Assembly (NCBI GenBank): GCA_902768665.1
Contig: CACXMA010000009.1
Coordinates: forward strand, 118,589 to 182,588
DNA from: an uncultured Bacteroidia bacterium
GTDB taxonomy: Bacteria; Bacteroidota; Bacteroidia; Bacteroidales; UBA932
Direction: 5' to 3'
Length of the DNA stretch: 64,000 nt
In this document: positions 8,816 through 18,040 of the stretch, one piece after another
Numbering within the stretch: the first letter of the stretch is position 1
Layout of the letters: each line of letters opens with the position of its first letter
The notes under the pieces: model-generated
Told to the model about the DNA's origin: nothing
Databases searched by the model: none
What the model saw: the letters and a program-made list of their open reading frames with translations, nothing else
Made by a program: the position numbers and the translations under genes

Positions 8816-9099
8816 TGGAACAGAAGATCACCATCCGCATCGCGGGCAAGGATTTTGTCCTGAAGGCCTCCAGCCCGGAAGAAGAAGAGCTGATCAGGCT
8901 CGCGGCCATCGACATCAACAAACGTCTCGCCGCCTATCAGTCCGCCTTCCCGGGCAAGGCCCTGCCGGACATCCTTTCCTTTGTCGCGCTGAGCGAGGGT
9001 GTCGCGGCCTTGACTGCCCAGCGCAAGCTCGATGCGGCACAACGGGAAGGCAAGGACCTTGCCGACTCGCTGGAAGGCTATCTGTCAGAATTGAAATAA
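8815..9099 (+). CDS. zapA: cell division protein ZapA
   Basis: A 94-aa protein from the ATG overlapping the previous stop. ZapA crosslinks FtsZ filaments at the division ring. EQKITIRIAGKDFVLKASSPEEEELIRLAA is the N-terminal globular part; the C-terminal half (ILSFVALSEGVAALTAQRKL) is the dimerising coiled coil. Length and motifs fit the family. The 6S RNA gene follows directly, the same zapA/6S association seen in many bacteria. Confidence 0.85.
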   Translation: MEQKITIRIAGKDFVLKASSPEEEELIRLAAIDINKRLAAYQSAFPGKALPDILSFVALSEGVAALTAQRKLDAAQREGKDLADSLEGYLSELK

Positions 9100-9102
9100 T
9101 TT

Positions 9103-9287
9103 AGCCGTCAGGACCTCTGGCTGAAAACAACAGTACTCCCAAGTACCGGGCAAGCTCGAACCAGGGATGACAGGCCCCTTGTTACCTTCGGGAATTCCGC
9201 CGCAGGCGGGACATGGGATTTCAGAAACTGGTCGGAACCCAAATCTTATTTTTTAAGATTTTCTGACACAGATGCTGACGGCTTTTT
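9103..9287 (+). ncRNA. ssrS: 6S RNA (SsrS) candidate
   Basis: A non-coding 185-nt segment between zapA and rny. Its ends form a perfect 9-bp closing helix (AGCCGTCAG at 9103-9111 with CTGACGGCT at 9275-9283) followed by a T run. Length, the long bulged-rod architecture and the position next to zapA all fit 6S RNA, which binds the housekeeping RNA polymerase holoenzyme in stationary phase. A second AT-rich hairpin (AAATCTTA/TAAGATTT, 9241-9260) lies in the 3' half. Identification rests on synteny and the end helix; no covariance search could be run. Confidence 0.7.
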
Positions 9288-9294
9288 CACCAAT

Positions 9295-9328
9295 CGGACG
9301 GCTTCCTGTACGGGCAGGAGGCCGTCCG
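9295..9328 (+). terminator. Rho-independent terminator
   Basis: A 14-bp stem (CGGACGGCTTCCTG with CAGGAGGCCGTCCG, one G-T pair) and 6-nt loop, followed by TATTTTATTG. It closes the zapA/6S unit before rny. Confidence 0.75.
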
Positions 9329-9369
9329 TATTTTATTGTATGACAAACGACTAAAACACTATATAAACC

Positions 9370-10914
9370 ATGGATACGACAACCAGTTTACTGATTGGCT
9401 TCGCTGCGGGCGCCCTCGTCGCCCTCACAGCCTATATTCTCATCCGTAAACAGATACTCAAGGGCCGCCGGGACGAAATTCTCGAGAAGGCCGAGCTGGA
9501 GGGTGAGAAGATCAAAAGCGAACGCATTCTCCAGGCCAAGGAGAAGTACCTCCAGCTCAAGAGCGAGCATGACCGCATGGTCAGCGAGCGCAACGCCCAG
9601 CTCAAGGACGCGGAAAACCGCATCCGCCAGAAGGAAAGCGCCCTCGGGCAGAAGAGCAACGAGCTCGAGCAGAAGATACGCGAAAACGATTCCGCACGCC
9701 AGAGCCTCAAGGCCCGCGAGGAGAATCTCGCCCGCAAGGTCTCCGAATGCGAGGCCCTGCAGGCGCAGGTCAACAAGCAGCTTGAGGAAGTCGCCGGCAT
9801 GTCCGCGCAGGACGCCAAGAACCTCCTCATGGAGAACTTGAAGGCCGAAGCGCGCACCGAGGCCCAGGCCTACATCAACGACACCGTCGACGAGGCCCGC
9901 CTGAGCGCCGCCAAGGAAGCCAAGCGCATCATCATCAACACGATCCAGCGCACGGCGACGGAGACCGCCATCGAGAACGCCGTGACGACCTTCCCGATCG
10001 ATAACGACGAAATCAAGGGCCGCATCATCGGCCGCGAGGGTCGCAACATCCGCGCCCTGGAGGCCGCTACGGGCGTTGAAATCGTCGTGGACGACACCCC
10101 GGACGCCATCCTGCTGAGCGCCTTCGACCCGGTCCGCCGCGAAGTGGCGCGCCTGGCTCTGCATCAGCTCGTCATCGACGGCCGCATCCACCCCGCCCGC
10201 ATCGAGGAGGTGGTCGCCAAGGTCCAGAAGCAGCTCGATGAAGAGATGCTCGAGACCGGCAAGCGCACCTGCATCGACCTCGGCATCCACGGCATGAACA
10301 TCGAGCTCGTCAAGCTCATCGGCCGCATGAAATACCGTTCCTCCTACGGCCAGAACCTTCTCCAGCACGCCCGTGAGGTCGCCAACATCAGCGCCATCCT
10401 CGCCTCCGAGCTGGGACTGAACCCGAAAATCGCCAAGCGCGCTGGCCTCCTGCACGATATCGGAAAGGTATCCGACGAGGATCCGGACCTGCCGCACGCC
10501 CTCCTGGGCATGAAGCTCGCCGAGCAGTACAAGGAACGCCCCGAGATCTGCAACGCCATCGGCGCCCACCACGAGGAAATCGAAATGACCAACCTGATCT
10601 CCCCGCTCGTTCTCGTCGGCGACGCCATCTCCGGCGCCCGTCCGGGTGCCCGCCGCGAGGTGATCGAGTCCTATATCCGCCGCCTCAAGGGCATGGAGGA
10701 CCTCGCCCAGGCTTATGACGGCGTGACGAAGGCCTACGCCATCCAGGCCGGCCGCGAGCTCCGCGTCATCGTCGGCGCCGAGCAGGTCACCGACCAGCAG
10801 GCCGGCACCCTCTCGACCGATATCGCCAAGAAGATCCAGGACGAGATGACTTATCCCGGCCAGGTCAAGATCACTGTCATCCGCGAAACCCGCTCCGTAG
10901 CCTATGCAAAGTAA
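9370..10914 (+). CDS. rny: ribonuclease Y
   Basis: A 514-aa membrane-anchored endoribonuclease involved in mRNA turnover. In order: an N-terminal membrane helix (residues 6-26), a long charged coiled coil (about 30-180), a KH RNA-binding domain with [13 protein letters not shown] near residue 217, and an HD phosphodiesterase domain with LLHDIGK near residue 360 and GAHHEEIE after it. Length and domain order are standard. The last 11 bp overlap the start of the DsbD-like gene, which suggests coupling of the two. Confidence 0.95.
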   Translation: MDTTTSLLIGFAAGALVALTAYILIRKQILKGRRDEILEKAELEGEKIKSERILQAKEKYLQLKSEHDRMVSERNAQLKDAENRIRQKESALGQKSNELEQKIRENDSARQSLKAREENLARKVSECEALQAQVNKQLEEVAGMSAQDAKNLLMENLKAEARTEAQAYINDTVDEARLSAAKEAKRIIINTIQRTATETAIENAVTTFPIDNDEIKGRIIGREGRNIRALEAATGVEIVVDDTPDAILLSAFDPVRREVARLALHQLVIDGRIHPARIEEVVAKVQKQLDEEMLETGKRTCIDLGIHGMNIELVKLIGRMKYRSSYGQNLLQHAREVANISAILASELGLNPKIAKRAGLLHDIGKVSDEDPDLPHALLGMKLAEQYKERPEICNAIGAHHEEIEMTNLISPLVLVGDAISGARPGARREVIESYIRRLKGMEDLAQAYDGVTKAYAIQAGRELRVIVGAEQVTDQQAGTLSTDIAKKIQDEMTYPGQVKITVIRETRSVAYAK

Positions 10915-12853
10915 ACTCCTTTCCCTGCTGGCCGCGCTGGCCTTCGCTCTGCCGCTTTCCGGCCAAGGCGCCGGCATGATGGCGGAGCAGACGGTGGACT
11001 GGACGGTCGGCAGCGAAGAAATCAGTCCGGATGTCTACCGCGTAACCCTGACCGGCACCATCCTCCCCGGTTATCATATTTACGACACCCACGACAAGTA
11101 CTCCGGCACCGAGCTGACCCTCTCCGGCAGCGGTTTCATCGCCGGCGAGCTGCAGGAAGCGGAACCGGCGACGGAGGAAGGCGAGTTTTACGGACGCGCC
11201 GTCTTCTACTTCGACGTCACGATGGACAGCGCCGATCCGGTCACGCTGGAAGGCTCCGTCATCTGGACGGCCTGCCGGGACCAGGTCTGCGGATTCCCGG
11301 AAGAGTTTGCCTTCACGCTGGATTTCACCCCGTCCGGAGCGGCACCCGCCCGGGCTGCCTTCACCCTGCCGGAGCAGGACAGTTCCGCAGGCGGTGACGG
11401 CTCGCTGTGGAGCCTCCTGATCGAGGCGATTCTCTGCGGCCTCCTGATGCTCCTGACCCCGTGTGTGTTCCCGATGGTACCGATGACGGTGTCCTACTTC
11501 CTGAAGGGCTCCGCCTCCCCTGCCGCGGCGCGGTTCAAGGCGCTGATGTACGGCGTTTTCATCGTCGTTCTCTATACGCTGCCGATCGCCATCCTTATCC
11601 TGGTGACCTGGCTGGCGGGCGGTGACGACACGACGGCCGACATCTTCAACTGGTTCTCGACGCACTGGATTCCGAACATCCTCTTCTTCATCGTATTCAT
11701 CGTTTTCGCCATCTCTTTCTTCGGCGCATTCGAGATTATGGCTCCCTCGTCGCTGGTCAACAAGAGCGACCGGAAGTCGGACCAGGGCGGCCTCGGCGGC
11801 ATCTTCTTCATGGCCCTGACGCTCGTGCTGGTGTCCTTCTCCTGCACGGTCCCGATCGTGGGTACGGTGCTGATCCAGTCCGTCCGCGGCGCCTTCTGGA
11901 CGCCGATCCTGACGATGCTGGTGTTCTCGCTGGCCTTCGCCCTGCCGTTTACGCTCCTCGCCCTCTTCCCGAGCTTCCTCAAGAAAATGAAAAGCGGAGC
12001 CTGGCTGAACAGCGTCAAGGTCGTCTTCGGTTTCATCGAACTCGCCCTCGCCTTCAAGTTCCTCTCGATGGCGGACCAGAGCTACCACTGGGGCCTGCTG
12101 GACCGCGAGGTCTATCTCGCCATCTGGATCGTCATCTTCTCGCTGATGGGGCTCTACCTCCTCGGGAAGATCCGCTTCGCCCATGACGACGAACCGGTGG
12201 AGAAGCTTTCCATCGTCCGGCTGGGGCTGGTCATCACGGTCTTCTCTTTTGTCGTGTATATGATTCCGGGCATGTGGGGCGCCCCGCTCAAGGCCCTGTC
12301 TGGCTATCTGCCGCCGCTCGAGAGCCAGGACTTCAACCTCTATAATCCGGGCGGTTACTCCCTGGCTCCGATGCAGGAGTCGGATTCGGAGATGGGCCGC
12401 AAATACGGGCTCAAGATGCCCCTGGGGCTGCAGGGATACTATTCCATCGAGGAAGGACTCGAAGCCGCCAAACGGGAAGGCAAGCCCGTTTTCGTGGACA
12501 TCAGCGGCCACAGCTGCGCCAACTGCCGTGAGATGGAGAACCGCGTCTGGAGCGACCGCGAGGTCTTCACCATGCTCCGGGACGAGTTCATCCTCGTCGC
12601 GCTGTTCACCGACGACAAGTCCGCCCTCAAGGAGGAGGACTGGGTCACCACCGACACCGGCAAGGTGCTCAAGGAACTGGGCGCCGCCAACGCCTACACC
12701 GCCCTGCAGCGCTTCGGCGTCAACGGCAAGCCGAACTACGTCATTCTTGACGAGGAAGGCACGCCGCTCTCTCCCGTCCGCGGCTACGACCTGAGCGTCA
12801 GCGGATTCGTCGCTTTCCTCCGGCAAGGTCTGGATGCATACGCAAAACGGTAG
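10904..12853 (+). CDS. DsbD-like thiol:disulfide interchange protein
   Basis: A 649-aa membrane protein that should pass electrons from the cytoplasm to periplasmic thiol pathways. It has a signal peptide (1-22), an N-terminal periplasmic DsbD-alpha-like domain (about 25-145), a polytopic DsbD membrane domain (about 165-470, with [12 protein letters not shown] and FSCTVPIVG carrying the paired Cys), and a C-terminal thioredoxin-like domain with CANC at about residues 538-541. All key cysteines of the membrane and C-terminal domains are present. It overlaps rny by 11 bp and is followed after 6 bp by the UshA-like gene. Confidence 0.9.
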   Translation: MQSKLLSLLAALAFALPLSGQGAGMMAEQTVDWTVGSEEISPDVYRVTLTGTILPGYHIYDTHDKYSGTELTLSGSGFIAGELQEAEPATEEGEFYGRAVFYFDVTMDSADPVTLEGSVIWTACRDQVCGFPEEFAFTLDFTPSGAAPARAAFTLPEQDSSAGGDGSLWSLLIEAILCGLLMLLTPCVFPMVPMTVSYFLKGSASPAAARFKALMYGVFIVVLYTLPIAILILVTWLAGGDDTTADIFNWFSTHWIPNILFFIVFIVFAISFFGAFEIMAPSSLVNKSDRKSDQGGLGGIFFMALTLVLVSFSCTVPIVGTVLIQSVRGAFWTPILTMLVFSLAFALPFTLLALFPSFLKKMKSGAWLNSVKVVFGFIELALAFKFLSMADQSYHWGLLDREVYLAIWIVIFSLMGLYLLGKIRFAHDDEPVEKLSIVRLGLVITVFSFVVYMIPGMWGAPLKALSGYLPPLESQDFNLYNPGGYSLAPMQESDSEMGRKYGLKMPLGLQGYYSIEEGLEAAKREGKPVFVDISGHSCANCREMENRVWSDREVFTMLRDEFILVALFTDDKSALKEEDWVTTDTGKVLKELGAANAYTALQRFGVNGKPNYVILDEEGTPLSPVRGYDLSVSGFVAFLRQGLDAYAKR

Positions 12854-12859
12854 TATTCT

Positions 12860-14647
12860 ATGAAACGATTCATGTCCCTTCCCATTGTCGCGGCCCTGGT
12901 CGCGGCAATGGCTGTCGGCTGCTCGGACAGGCCCGTCCGCAGCGTCACTTTCGAGATTCTCGCCACCAACGACGTCCACGGACGCTGGTTCGACGAGAGT
13001 TATGTGGACGACGGCGTGCGGAATTCGCTGATGGCCGTGAACTGGTATGTAGACAGTGTGCGGACGGCCGTCGGGAAGGAGCATGTCCTGCTCATTGACT
13101 CGGGCGACTGCCTCCAGGGCGACAACGCTCCGTATTATTATAATTATGTAGATACGCTCAGCCCGCACCTTTTCCCGCGCCTGATGGCCTATATGGGCTA
13201 TGACGCCGTGGCGGTGGGGAACCATGACATCGAGACGGGACATGCCGTTTACGACCGCGTCGCCCGCGAAATGGAGGCCGCCGGGGTGCCTTTCCTGGCC
13301 GGCAACGCCATCCGCCTTTCCGACGGGAAACCTTACTTCCCGCTCTATACCATCAAGGAAAGGGACGGCATCCGCTTCGCCATCCTCGGCTACACCAACG
13401 CCAACATGAAGGCCTGGCTGGACGAGAGCGTCTGGAGCGGCATGGATTTCAAGAGCCTGATTCCGCTCGTTCAGGAAGATGTAGACCGGGTCAGGGCCGA
13501 AGAGAAGCCCGATGTCGTCATCGTGACGGTCCATTCCGGCACCGGCGAGGGCGACGGCTCCATTCTCGAGTCCCAGGGCCTCGACCTCTTCCAGTCCCTC
13601 CGCGGGGTGGATTTCCTTCTGTGCTCTCATGACCACCGCTTCCATATCGAGGACGGCGACGGGATCTGCCTTCTCAATTCCGGCAGCCACGCCCGCAGCA
13701 TCGCCCACGGGACCATCACCCTCGACCTCGACAAAAATGGGAAGATAATCGGACGCCATCTCAGCTCCGGGGATATTCCCGTCAAGGCCGAGAAGGCCGA
13801 TTCCGTGATGCGGGAAACGTTCCGGAGTGAATATGAGGCCGTCAAGGCCTTCACGGTCCGCACCGTCGGCCGCCTGAGCGAAACCCTCCGCACCCGCGAC
13901 GCCTACGCCGGCCGCAGTCTCTACACCGACTTCGTCCACCTTGTGACGCTGCTTTCGGCCATGCCCTACGGTGCGGACCTTTCCTTCGCCGCCCCGCTGA
14001 CCTTCAACGGAACCATTCAGGCCGGAACGCTGCTCTACAACGATCTCTTTACCATCTATCCCTTTGAGAATCAGCTCTTCGTGCTGGAGATGACCGGGCA
14101 GGAGATCCTCGACTATCTGGAATTTGACTATGACCGGTGGATCCAGGCCCCCGATGAAGGCACGGCCATCCCCGGGACCGGCGAGGTGCCGCTGCTTCGC
14201 ATCCGTCCCCGTGACGACGACCGCACCGGCGCGAAAGGCTGGTCCTTCGTCAACCGCTCCTACAACTTCGACTCCGCTGCGGGTATCAACTACACCGTGG
14301 ATGTGACAAAGCCCCGCGGCTCGCGCATCTCGATCGCCGGCTTTTCAGACGGAAGGGCGTTTGACCTGTCGGCGACCTACCGCGTCGCCATGACCTCCTA
14401 CCGCGCGAACGGCGGCGGCGACCTCCTCACGCTCGGCGCCGGCATCCCTGCGGATCAGCTCGACGGCCGCACGGTCGCCCGCCTTCCCGAGCTTCGCGAA
14501 CTGATTTACCAGTTCCTCCTGAAGGAAAGCGAAATCTCCCCGGCCCTCATCCGCCGCTACGCGCGCCTGCTCGGCAACTGGTCCTTCATCCCCGCGTCCA
14601 TCGCCGAGCCCGCCCTCGCCCGCGACCTGTCTTTATTGTTTCCATAA
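12860..14647 (+). CDS. 5'-nucleotidase/UshA-like metallophosphatase lipoprotein
   Basis: A 595-aa bipartite phosphohydrolase. Lipoprotein signal with Cys at about residue 21 (AVGCSDRP). The N-terminal calcineurin-like metallophosphatase domain has ATNDVHG, DSGDCLQG, GNHDIETG and SHDH metal-binding motifs; the C-terminal 5'-nucleotidase domain (about 330-560) has the substrate segment SYRANGGGD and YNDLFTIYPFENQL. Likely hydrolyses nucleotides or nucleotide sugars at the cell surface or in the periplasm. Substrate cannot be fixed from sequence. It is the last gene before a 1.26-kb repeat field. Confidence 0.88.
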   Translation: MKRFMSLPIVAALVAAMAVGCSDRPVRSVTFEILATNDVHGRWFDESYVDDGVRNSLMAVNWYVDSVRTAVGKEHVLLIDSGDCLQGDNAPYYYNYVDTLSPHLFPRLMAYMGYDAVAVGNHDIETGHAVYDRVAREMEAAGVPFLAGNAIRLSDGKPYFPLYTIKERDGIRFAILGYTNANMKAWLDESVWSGMDFKSLIPLVQEDVDRVRAEEKPDVVIVTVHSGTGEGDGSILESQGLDLFQSLRGVDFLLCSHDHRFHIEDGDGICLLNSGSHARSIAHGTITLDLDKNGKIIGRHLSSGDIPVKAEKADSVMRETFRSEYEAVKAFTVRTVGRLSETLRTRDAYAGRSLYTDFVHLVTLLSAMPYGADLSFAAPLTFNGTIQAGTLLYNDLFTIYPFENQLFVLEMTGQEILDYLEFDYDRWIQAPDEGTAIPGTGEVPLLRIRPRDDDRTGAKGWSFVNRSYNFDSAAGINYTVDVTKPRGSRISIAGFSDGRAFDLSATYRVAMTSYRANGGGDLLTLGAGIPADQLDGRTVARLPELRELIYQFLLKESEISPALIRRYARLLGNWSFIPASIAEPALARDLSLLFP

Positions 14648-14683
14648 CGCCCCTCCCGCCGCGTTTACTGTCCTCCGGTTTCC

Positions 14684-14871
14684 GGACAGTGGTCGTCAAA
14701 AGCCCGATCTCAGGAGGCTGCTTCGCATCCCCTTCGTCATGCCCAGCGAATGCAGGGCATCTGTCCTCCGGTTTCCGGACAGTAGCCGTCAAAAGCCCGA
14801 TCTCAGGAGGCTGCTTCGCATCCCCTCCTTCGGTCCTCAGCGGACGGCAGGGCTTTTGACGGCCACTGTCC
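14684..14871. repeat. palindromic element, one partial and one full copy
   Basis: The full copy (14777-14871, 95 bp) has arms GGACAGTAGCCGTCAAAAGCCC-type and its inverse GGGCTTTTGACGGC, around a core beginning GATCTCAGGAGGCTGC. The 5' half is repeated at 14684-14735, joined to a different repeat (14736-14760) that matches 15790-15812 in inverse orientation. A third full copy lies inside citC-citG at 24283-24375. Confidence 0.85.
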
Positions 14872-14891
14872 TTCAACCTGCGGCAATACCC

Positions 14892-15001
14892 CCGTCATTC
14901 CACGGCCCTGTCCGGCGCCTGCGGCAATTGAACCGTCATTCCACGGCTTGTCCGGCGCCTGCGGCAATTGAACCGTCATTCCACGGCTTGTCCGTGGAAT
15001 C
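14892..15001. repeat. tandem REP-like repeats, about 40-bp period
   Basis: Three copies of a unit starting CCGTCATTCCACGGC at 14892, 14933 and 14973 with spacers CGCCTGCGGCAATTGAA. The last unit ends in the palindrome CCACGGCTTGTCCGTGG. The same palindrome in the opposite orientation follows icd (28493-28519), and a variant lies at about 15757-15776. Confidence 0.85.
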
Positions 15002-15414
15002 TGTTCCCCGAGGGGCTAACAATCGGTCGATTTGAAATAACTAATAATCAACCGTTTATCTCGACCCTATTGCCAACCCCTAATAAAAAAGCAGGGGGTT
15101 AGCAGTAATAGAAAGCGGCCGCATTGATTATCAGCCAGTTACAACAACACAATTGCTACCCCCCCCCGCCCTGCAGGCCAGGGCACCTCAGTCTGGCCGG
15201 ATAAGAATAGTGTTTACAACTATTGTACGGACGACACATGCCACCTTCCAGCTGAGGATTTATAAGTAACTGACTATCTGATATTTGCGAAAACGGGTCA
15301 GGAAAGAGGCCCGTTATTTCGGGGGACTTTCCAACTATACTTTTGGAAATGACTGATTATGAACAGGTTACGTTTGAAAGGCTGGAAGGTGCAGGGCGTG
15401 AAAGTGCGGGCCCG
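15002..15414. other. gene-free stretch with small hairpins
   Basis: No credible coding sequence. It is AT-richer than its surroundings and holds small inverted repeats: AACCCC/GGGGTT (about 15075-15103), AATAGT/ACTATT (about 15206-15225) and a run of nine or ten C (about 15160). No promoter or terminator can be assigned. It may be a remnant of a lost gene or element. Confidence 0.5.
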
Positions 15415-15872
15415 ATGCCCGATCAGGTCGGGCATGACGAAGTGCAGATTCCTCGCTTCGCTCGGAATGACAGGAGAATGGATGCCGGGAAAGACGGAAA
15501 GCCGCTGGACGCAGGGGCGGAGGAGGCCCGTTGCTACTGCGGTGCGGGCTCGTGTGCGGAAACGGAAATGCGCGGGGGCCAGTGCAGGGGGCGGTGACGC
15601 GAAGCGGCATGACGAGCATTGTCCGCCGACGTTACGAGCCGCACGGCTCGTAAAAGGAGAAGTTGGCTCGTCAAGCCCCCGGTGCCGCTCCGTTTCCGCA
15701 CTTTCGAGCCTGCACCGCAGTAGCAATAGCAGGCTGCCGGAGCCCAGAGGACAGATCCCACGGACAAGCCGTGGGATGACAAAAAGGGATGCCCTGCATG
15801 CGCTGGGCATGACGGGGAGGAGCACCAGAGGACATGACGAAGCAGATTTCTCGGCAAGCTCGAAATGACAAT
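15415..15872. repeat. cluster of REP-like elements ending in ATGAC
   Basis: Several short palindromes, each ending in ATGAC: the GATCAGGTCGGGCATGACG element (about 15420-15440), CTCGCTTCGCTCGGAATGACA (about 15451-15471), CCACGGACAAGCCGTGGGATGAC (about 15757-15779), CATGCGCTGGGCATGACG (about 15795-15812) and CTCGGCAAGCTCGAAATGACA (about 15850-15870). A shared 3' end with different palindromic heads is typical of REP families mobilised by a RAYT transposase, but none is encoded here. Open frames across this stretch are by-products of the repeats. Confidence 0.75.
15531..15726. repeat. large inverted repeat (cruciform/hairpin) element
   Basis: Arms of about 36-38 bp, 15531-15566 and 15689-15726, are complementary except for one mismatch and a small bulge (arm core TTGCTACTGCGGTGC with GCACCGCAGTAGCAA). 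Inside lies a further perfect hairpin ACGAGCCG/CGGCTCGT (about 15634-15651). No protein is encoded. Looks like a non-autonomous mobile or structural element. Confidence 0.8.
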
Positions 15873-15904
15873 GGCGGGTAGGATGGTGAGACAGCGGGGG
15901 GGAA

Positions 15905-17275
15905 CTACTGCAGCGGGAATTTCACGGCCAGGGGTTCCTGCTGGAGGCCGGCGGGGAGGCGGAGGGTGACGCGGCCGTCGGCGGAGATGGAGGCGCGGAC
16001 CTTCTTGCCTGTGTTAAGGATGGTTACTTTCCCGGCGGGCTGATTGCCTTTCCAGCTCAGCTCGGCAGGGAGGTTCTCGCCGTCCGGGAGCGCGTAAATG
16101 GCATAGCAGGTCCTGCCGGCCTTGGAGGCGGCCTCCGTAAACCAGAGGCGGCCGTCGTTGTAGATGGGCGTGTTGCGGGTCCCATAGATGGCCTCGCCGC
16201 AGCGGCGCAGCCAGGCGCCGATTTCCCGGAGGACGGCGACGGCTTCCGGATTGATGAGGCCTGCCGCCGTCGGGCCTACGCCAAGGGCCAGGGAGCCGCC
16301 TTTTGCGGAGATTTCGGCCAGGGCGCCGATAATGCGGCGGGCGCTCTTGTAACGGGCGTTCGGGGTCCAGCCCCAGTCGTCGGTAAGGGTAATGCAGGAT
16401 TCCCAGGGATGGTCCAGCTGGCGTGGCGGAATGGCCTGCTCGGGTGTCTGGTAGTTTTCGTTGGGGCCACCGATGGTGCGGTCGACGCAGAGCATGCCGG
16501 GAGAAACCTTCCGCATGCCGGGAAGAAGCTCGTTCAGCCCCACCTCGTCACCGGTGATCCAGCCGCCGTCGAGCCAGAGGATGTCCAGCGCGCCATAGCG
16601 GCCGCCGGTGATCTCCCGCAGCTGCGCCATCGTATAGTCGACATAGCTCTGCCACCAGTCCGGATGCATCTCCTTTTTGTAATTGATGCGGCGGTCAGGT
16701 GTCGCATAGTAGGGATTCCAGAAGCCCGGGTGGTGCCAGTCGGGCTTGGAGAAGTAGGCGCCGACCATGAAACCGCGGGATCGGAAGGCATCGAAAACGT
16801 GCCGGGCGGCGTCGCGGCGCGGATCGGCGGCGAACGGTCCGGCCTTGGCGATGGAAAAGTCGGTGTACTGCGAGTCGAAAAGGCAGAAGCCGTCGTGGTG
16901 CTTCGTGGTGAAAATCATATACTTCATGCCGGCATCGGCAAAGACGGACGCCCACTGCGCCGGGTCGAAATCCACCGGATTGAAAACCTCGGAAAGCCCC
17001 CAATACCACTTCTTATAGTCTTCATACACAGAACCTTCCGGCCGGACGATCCAGTCCTCGTTGCAGAGGTTCCATGACTCGACGATGCCCGGAACGCTGT
17101 AGAGCCCCCAGTGGATCAGGACGCCGAACTTGAGGCTGCGCCAGGCATCGAGTTTTTCCAGCACGGCCGGATCGTCGGGCCAGACATAGCCGTCGGCGGT
17201 ATTGTCCTGGGCCTGCAGGGGCGCCGCGGCAAAAAGGGCGGCTGTGAGAACGGAGAGGATTCCTGATTTTTTCAT
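15905..17275 (-). CDS. alpha-L-fucosidase, GH29
   Basis: A 456-aa secreted glycosidase that releases alpha-linked L-fucose. A signal peptide (1-22, ends LQAQ) precedes the GH29 barrel: RSLKFGVLIHWGLYSVPG, NPVDFDPAQWASVFADAGMKYMIFTTKHHDGF and the nucleophile region ILWLDGGWI (Asp near residue 234). A C-terminal beta-sandwich follows from about residue 365. There is no SusC/D partner next to it, so it is not in a classical polysaccharide utilisation locus here. It is divergent from the OB-fold gene with back-to-back promoters. Confidence 0.92.
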   Translation of the reverse strand: MKKSGILSVLTAALFAAAPLQAQDNTADGYVWPDDPAVLEKLDAWRSLKFGVLIHWGLYSVPGIVESWNLCNEDWIVRPEGSVYEDYKKWYWGLSEVFNPVDFDPAQWASVFADAGMKYMIFTTKHHDGFCLFDSQYTDFSIAKAGPFAADPRRDAARHVFDAFRSRGFMVGAYFSKPDWHHPGFWNPYYATPDRRINYKKEMHPDWWQSYVDYTMAQLREITGGRYGALDILWLDGGWITGDEVGLNELLPGMRKVSPGMLCVDRTIGGPNENYQTPEQAIPPRQLDHPWESCITLTDDWGWTPNARYKSARRIIGALAEISAKGGSLALGVGPTAAGLINPEAVAVLREIGAWLRRCGEAIYGTRNTPIYNDGRLWFTEAASKAGRTCYAIYALPDGENLPAELSWKGNQPAGKVTILNTGKKVRASISADGRVTLRLPAGLQQEPLAVKFPLQ

Positions 17276-17294
17276 GGCATGATTTTCTTATCTG

Positions 17295-17302
17295 CAAAGA
17301 TA
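17295..17302 (-). promoter_or_regulatory. promoter -7 element of the GH29 gene
   Basis: On the minus strand this reads TATCTTTG, a perfect TAnnTTTG, about 20 bp upstream of the GH29 ATG. It is back to back with the plus-strand element at 17307-17314. Confidence 0.55.
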
Positions 17303-17306
17303 CATT

Positions 17307-17314
17307 TATCTTTG
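17307..17314 (+). promoter_or_regulatory. promoter -7 element of the OB-fold/TonB-C gene
   Basis: TATCTTTG, 22 bp before the ATG at 17336; divergent partner of the GH29 promoter, separated by 4 bp. Confidence 0.55.
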
Positions 17315-17335
17315 CGAAAGTAAAACAGTCTATCC

Positions 17336-18040
17336 ATGCGCCGATTCCTCCTTCTTTCCCTGCTTCTTACCGTACTCATGCCCCTTGGCGTAGCCGCGCA
17401 GGGCTACAACCGGACCATGACCGTCAAGGATTTCCGCCGGATGTCCGCCAAGGATACGACGACCTGCGTCCTTCGCGGCGTGGTGACCCGCGTCCGCGAT
17501 GCCGACCGCGGCAACCTCTTCATCGACGACGGCACAGGGGAAGTATACATCTATGTCATCCGCAACGACTGGCAGTACCGGGGCAGTTTCCGCAAGTGCG
17601 ACGTCCGCGAGGGCGACACGCTGACCCTCCGCGGCCGCCGGAGCGTCTACAACGGCGTCATCGAGATGAAATACGCCTTCCTCTGCGCCAAGAGCGACGG
17701 TCTCGACCACGACAGCATGCCCGTTCGTGAGCGCATGGACCGCGAACCCTCCTTCCGCGGCGGCAACCTGGAGACCTTCCGGCAATGGGCCCAGAATGAG
17801 GTCCCCGTCGTCATCGCCGACGCACCCTATCCCGGCGAAGGAACGGTCACCGTCCAGTTCGTCGTCGGCAAGAACGGCAAGGTGATGGAAGTACAGATCG
17901 TCAAAGGCGTCAACGCCGCCGTGAATGCCATCGCCATGGACATCGTCAAGCGCTCCCCGAAATGGAAACCCGGCAAGAACGACGGCAAAGGCGTCCGCGT
18001 CACCTACCAGATTCCCTTGGAATTTACAGCTCAGCAGTAG
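17336..18040 (+). CDS. secreted OB-fold plus TonB-C-terminal-like domain protein
   Basis: A 234-aa protein with a signal peptide (1-22). Residues about 35-110 look like an OB-fold (TCVLRGVVTRVRDADRGNLFIDDGTGEVYIYV). Residues about 160-230 form a TonB C-terminal-like domain (GTVTVQFVVGKNGKVMEVQIVKGV then AIAMDIVKRSPKWKPGK). Unlike true TonB it lacks a membrane anchor and a Pro-rich linker. The energy-transducer label is therefore doubtful; a stand-alone periplasmic binding role is more likely. Its last 17 bp overlap the end of the MATE gene on the other strand. Confidence 0.75.
   Translation: MRRFLLLSLLLTVLMPLGVAAQGYNRTMTVKDFRRMSAKDTTTCVLRGVVTRVRDADRGNLFIDDGTGEVYIYVIRNDWQYRGSFRKCDVREGDTLTLRGRRSVYNGVIEMKYAFLCAKSDGLDHDSMPVRERMDREPSFRGGNLETFRQWAQNEVPVVIADAPYPGEGTVTVQFVVGKNGKVMEVQIVKGVNAAVNAIAMDIVKRSPKWKPGKNDGKGVRVTYQIPLEFTAQQ

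Noticed and set aside
9147-9172. REP-like GCAAGCTCGAA...GATGACA inside the 6S candidate
   Set aside because: It resembles the element at 15850-15870, but the stretch is part of a plausible 6S rod and the similarity is short; could be coincidence.
9388-10977. 529-aa minus-strand open frame opposite rny
   Set aside because: Mirror of the RNase Y coding frame, low-complexity composition, no start context.
10877-13939. 1020-aa minus-strand open frame
   Set aside because: Antisense of the DsbD-like and UshA-like genes; no recognisable domain.
15298-15868. Open frames of 107-175 aa on both strands in the repeat field
   Set aside because: They run through palindromic REP elements and change character at each repeat; no homology signature.
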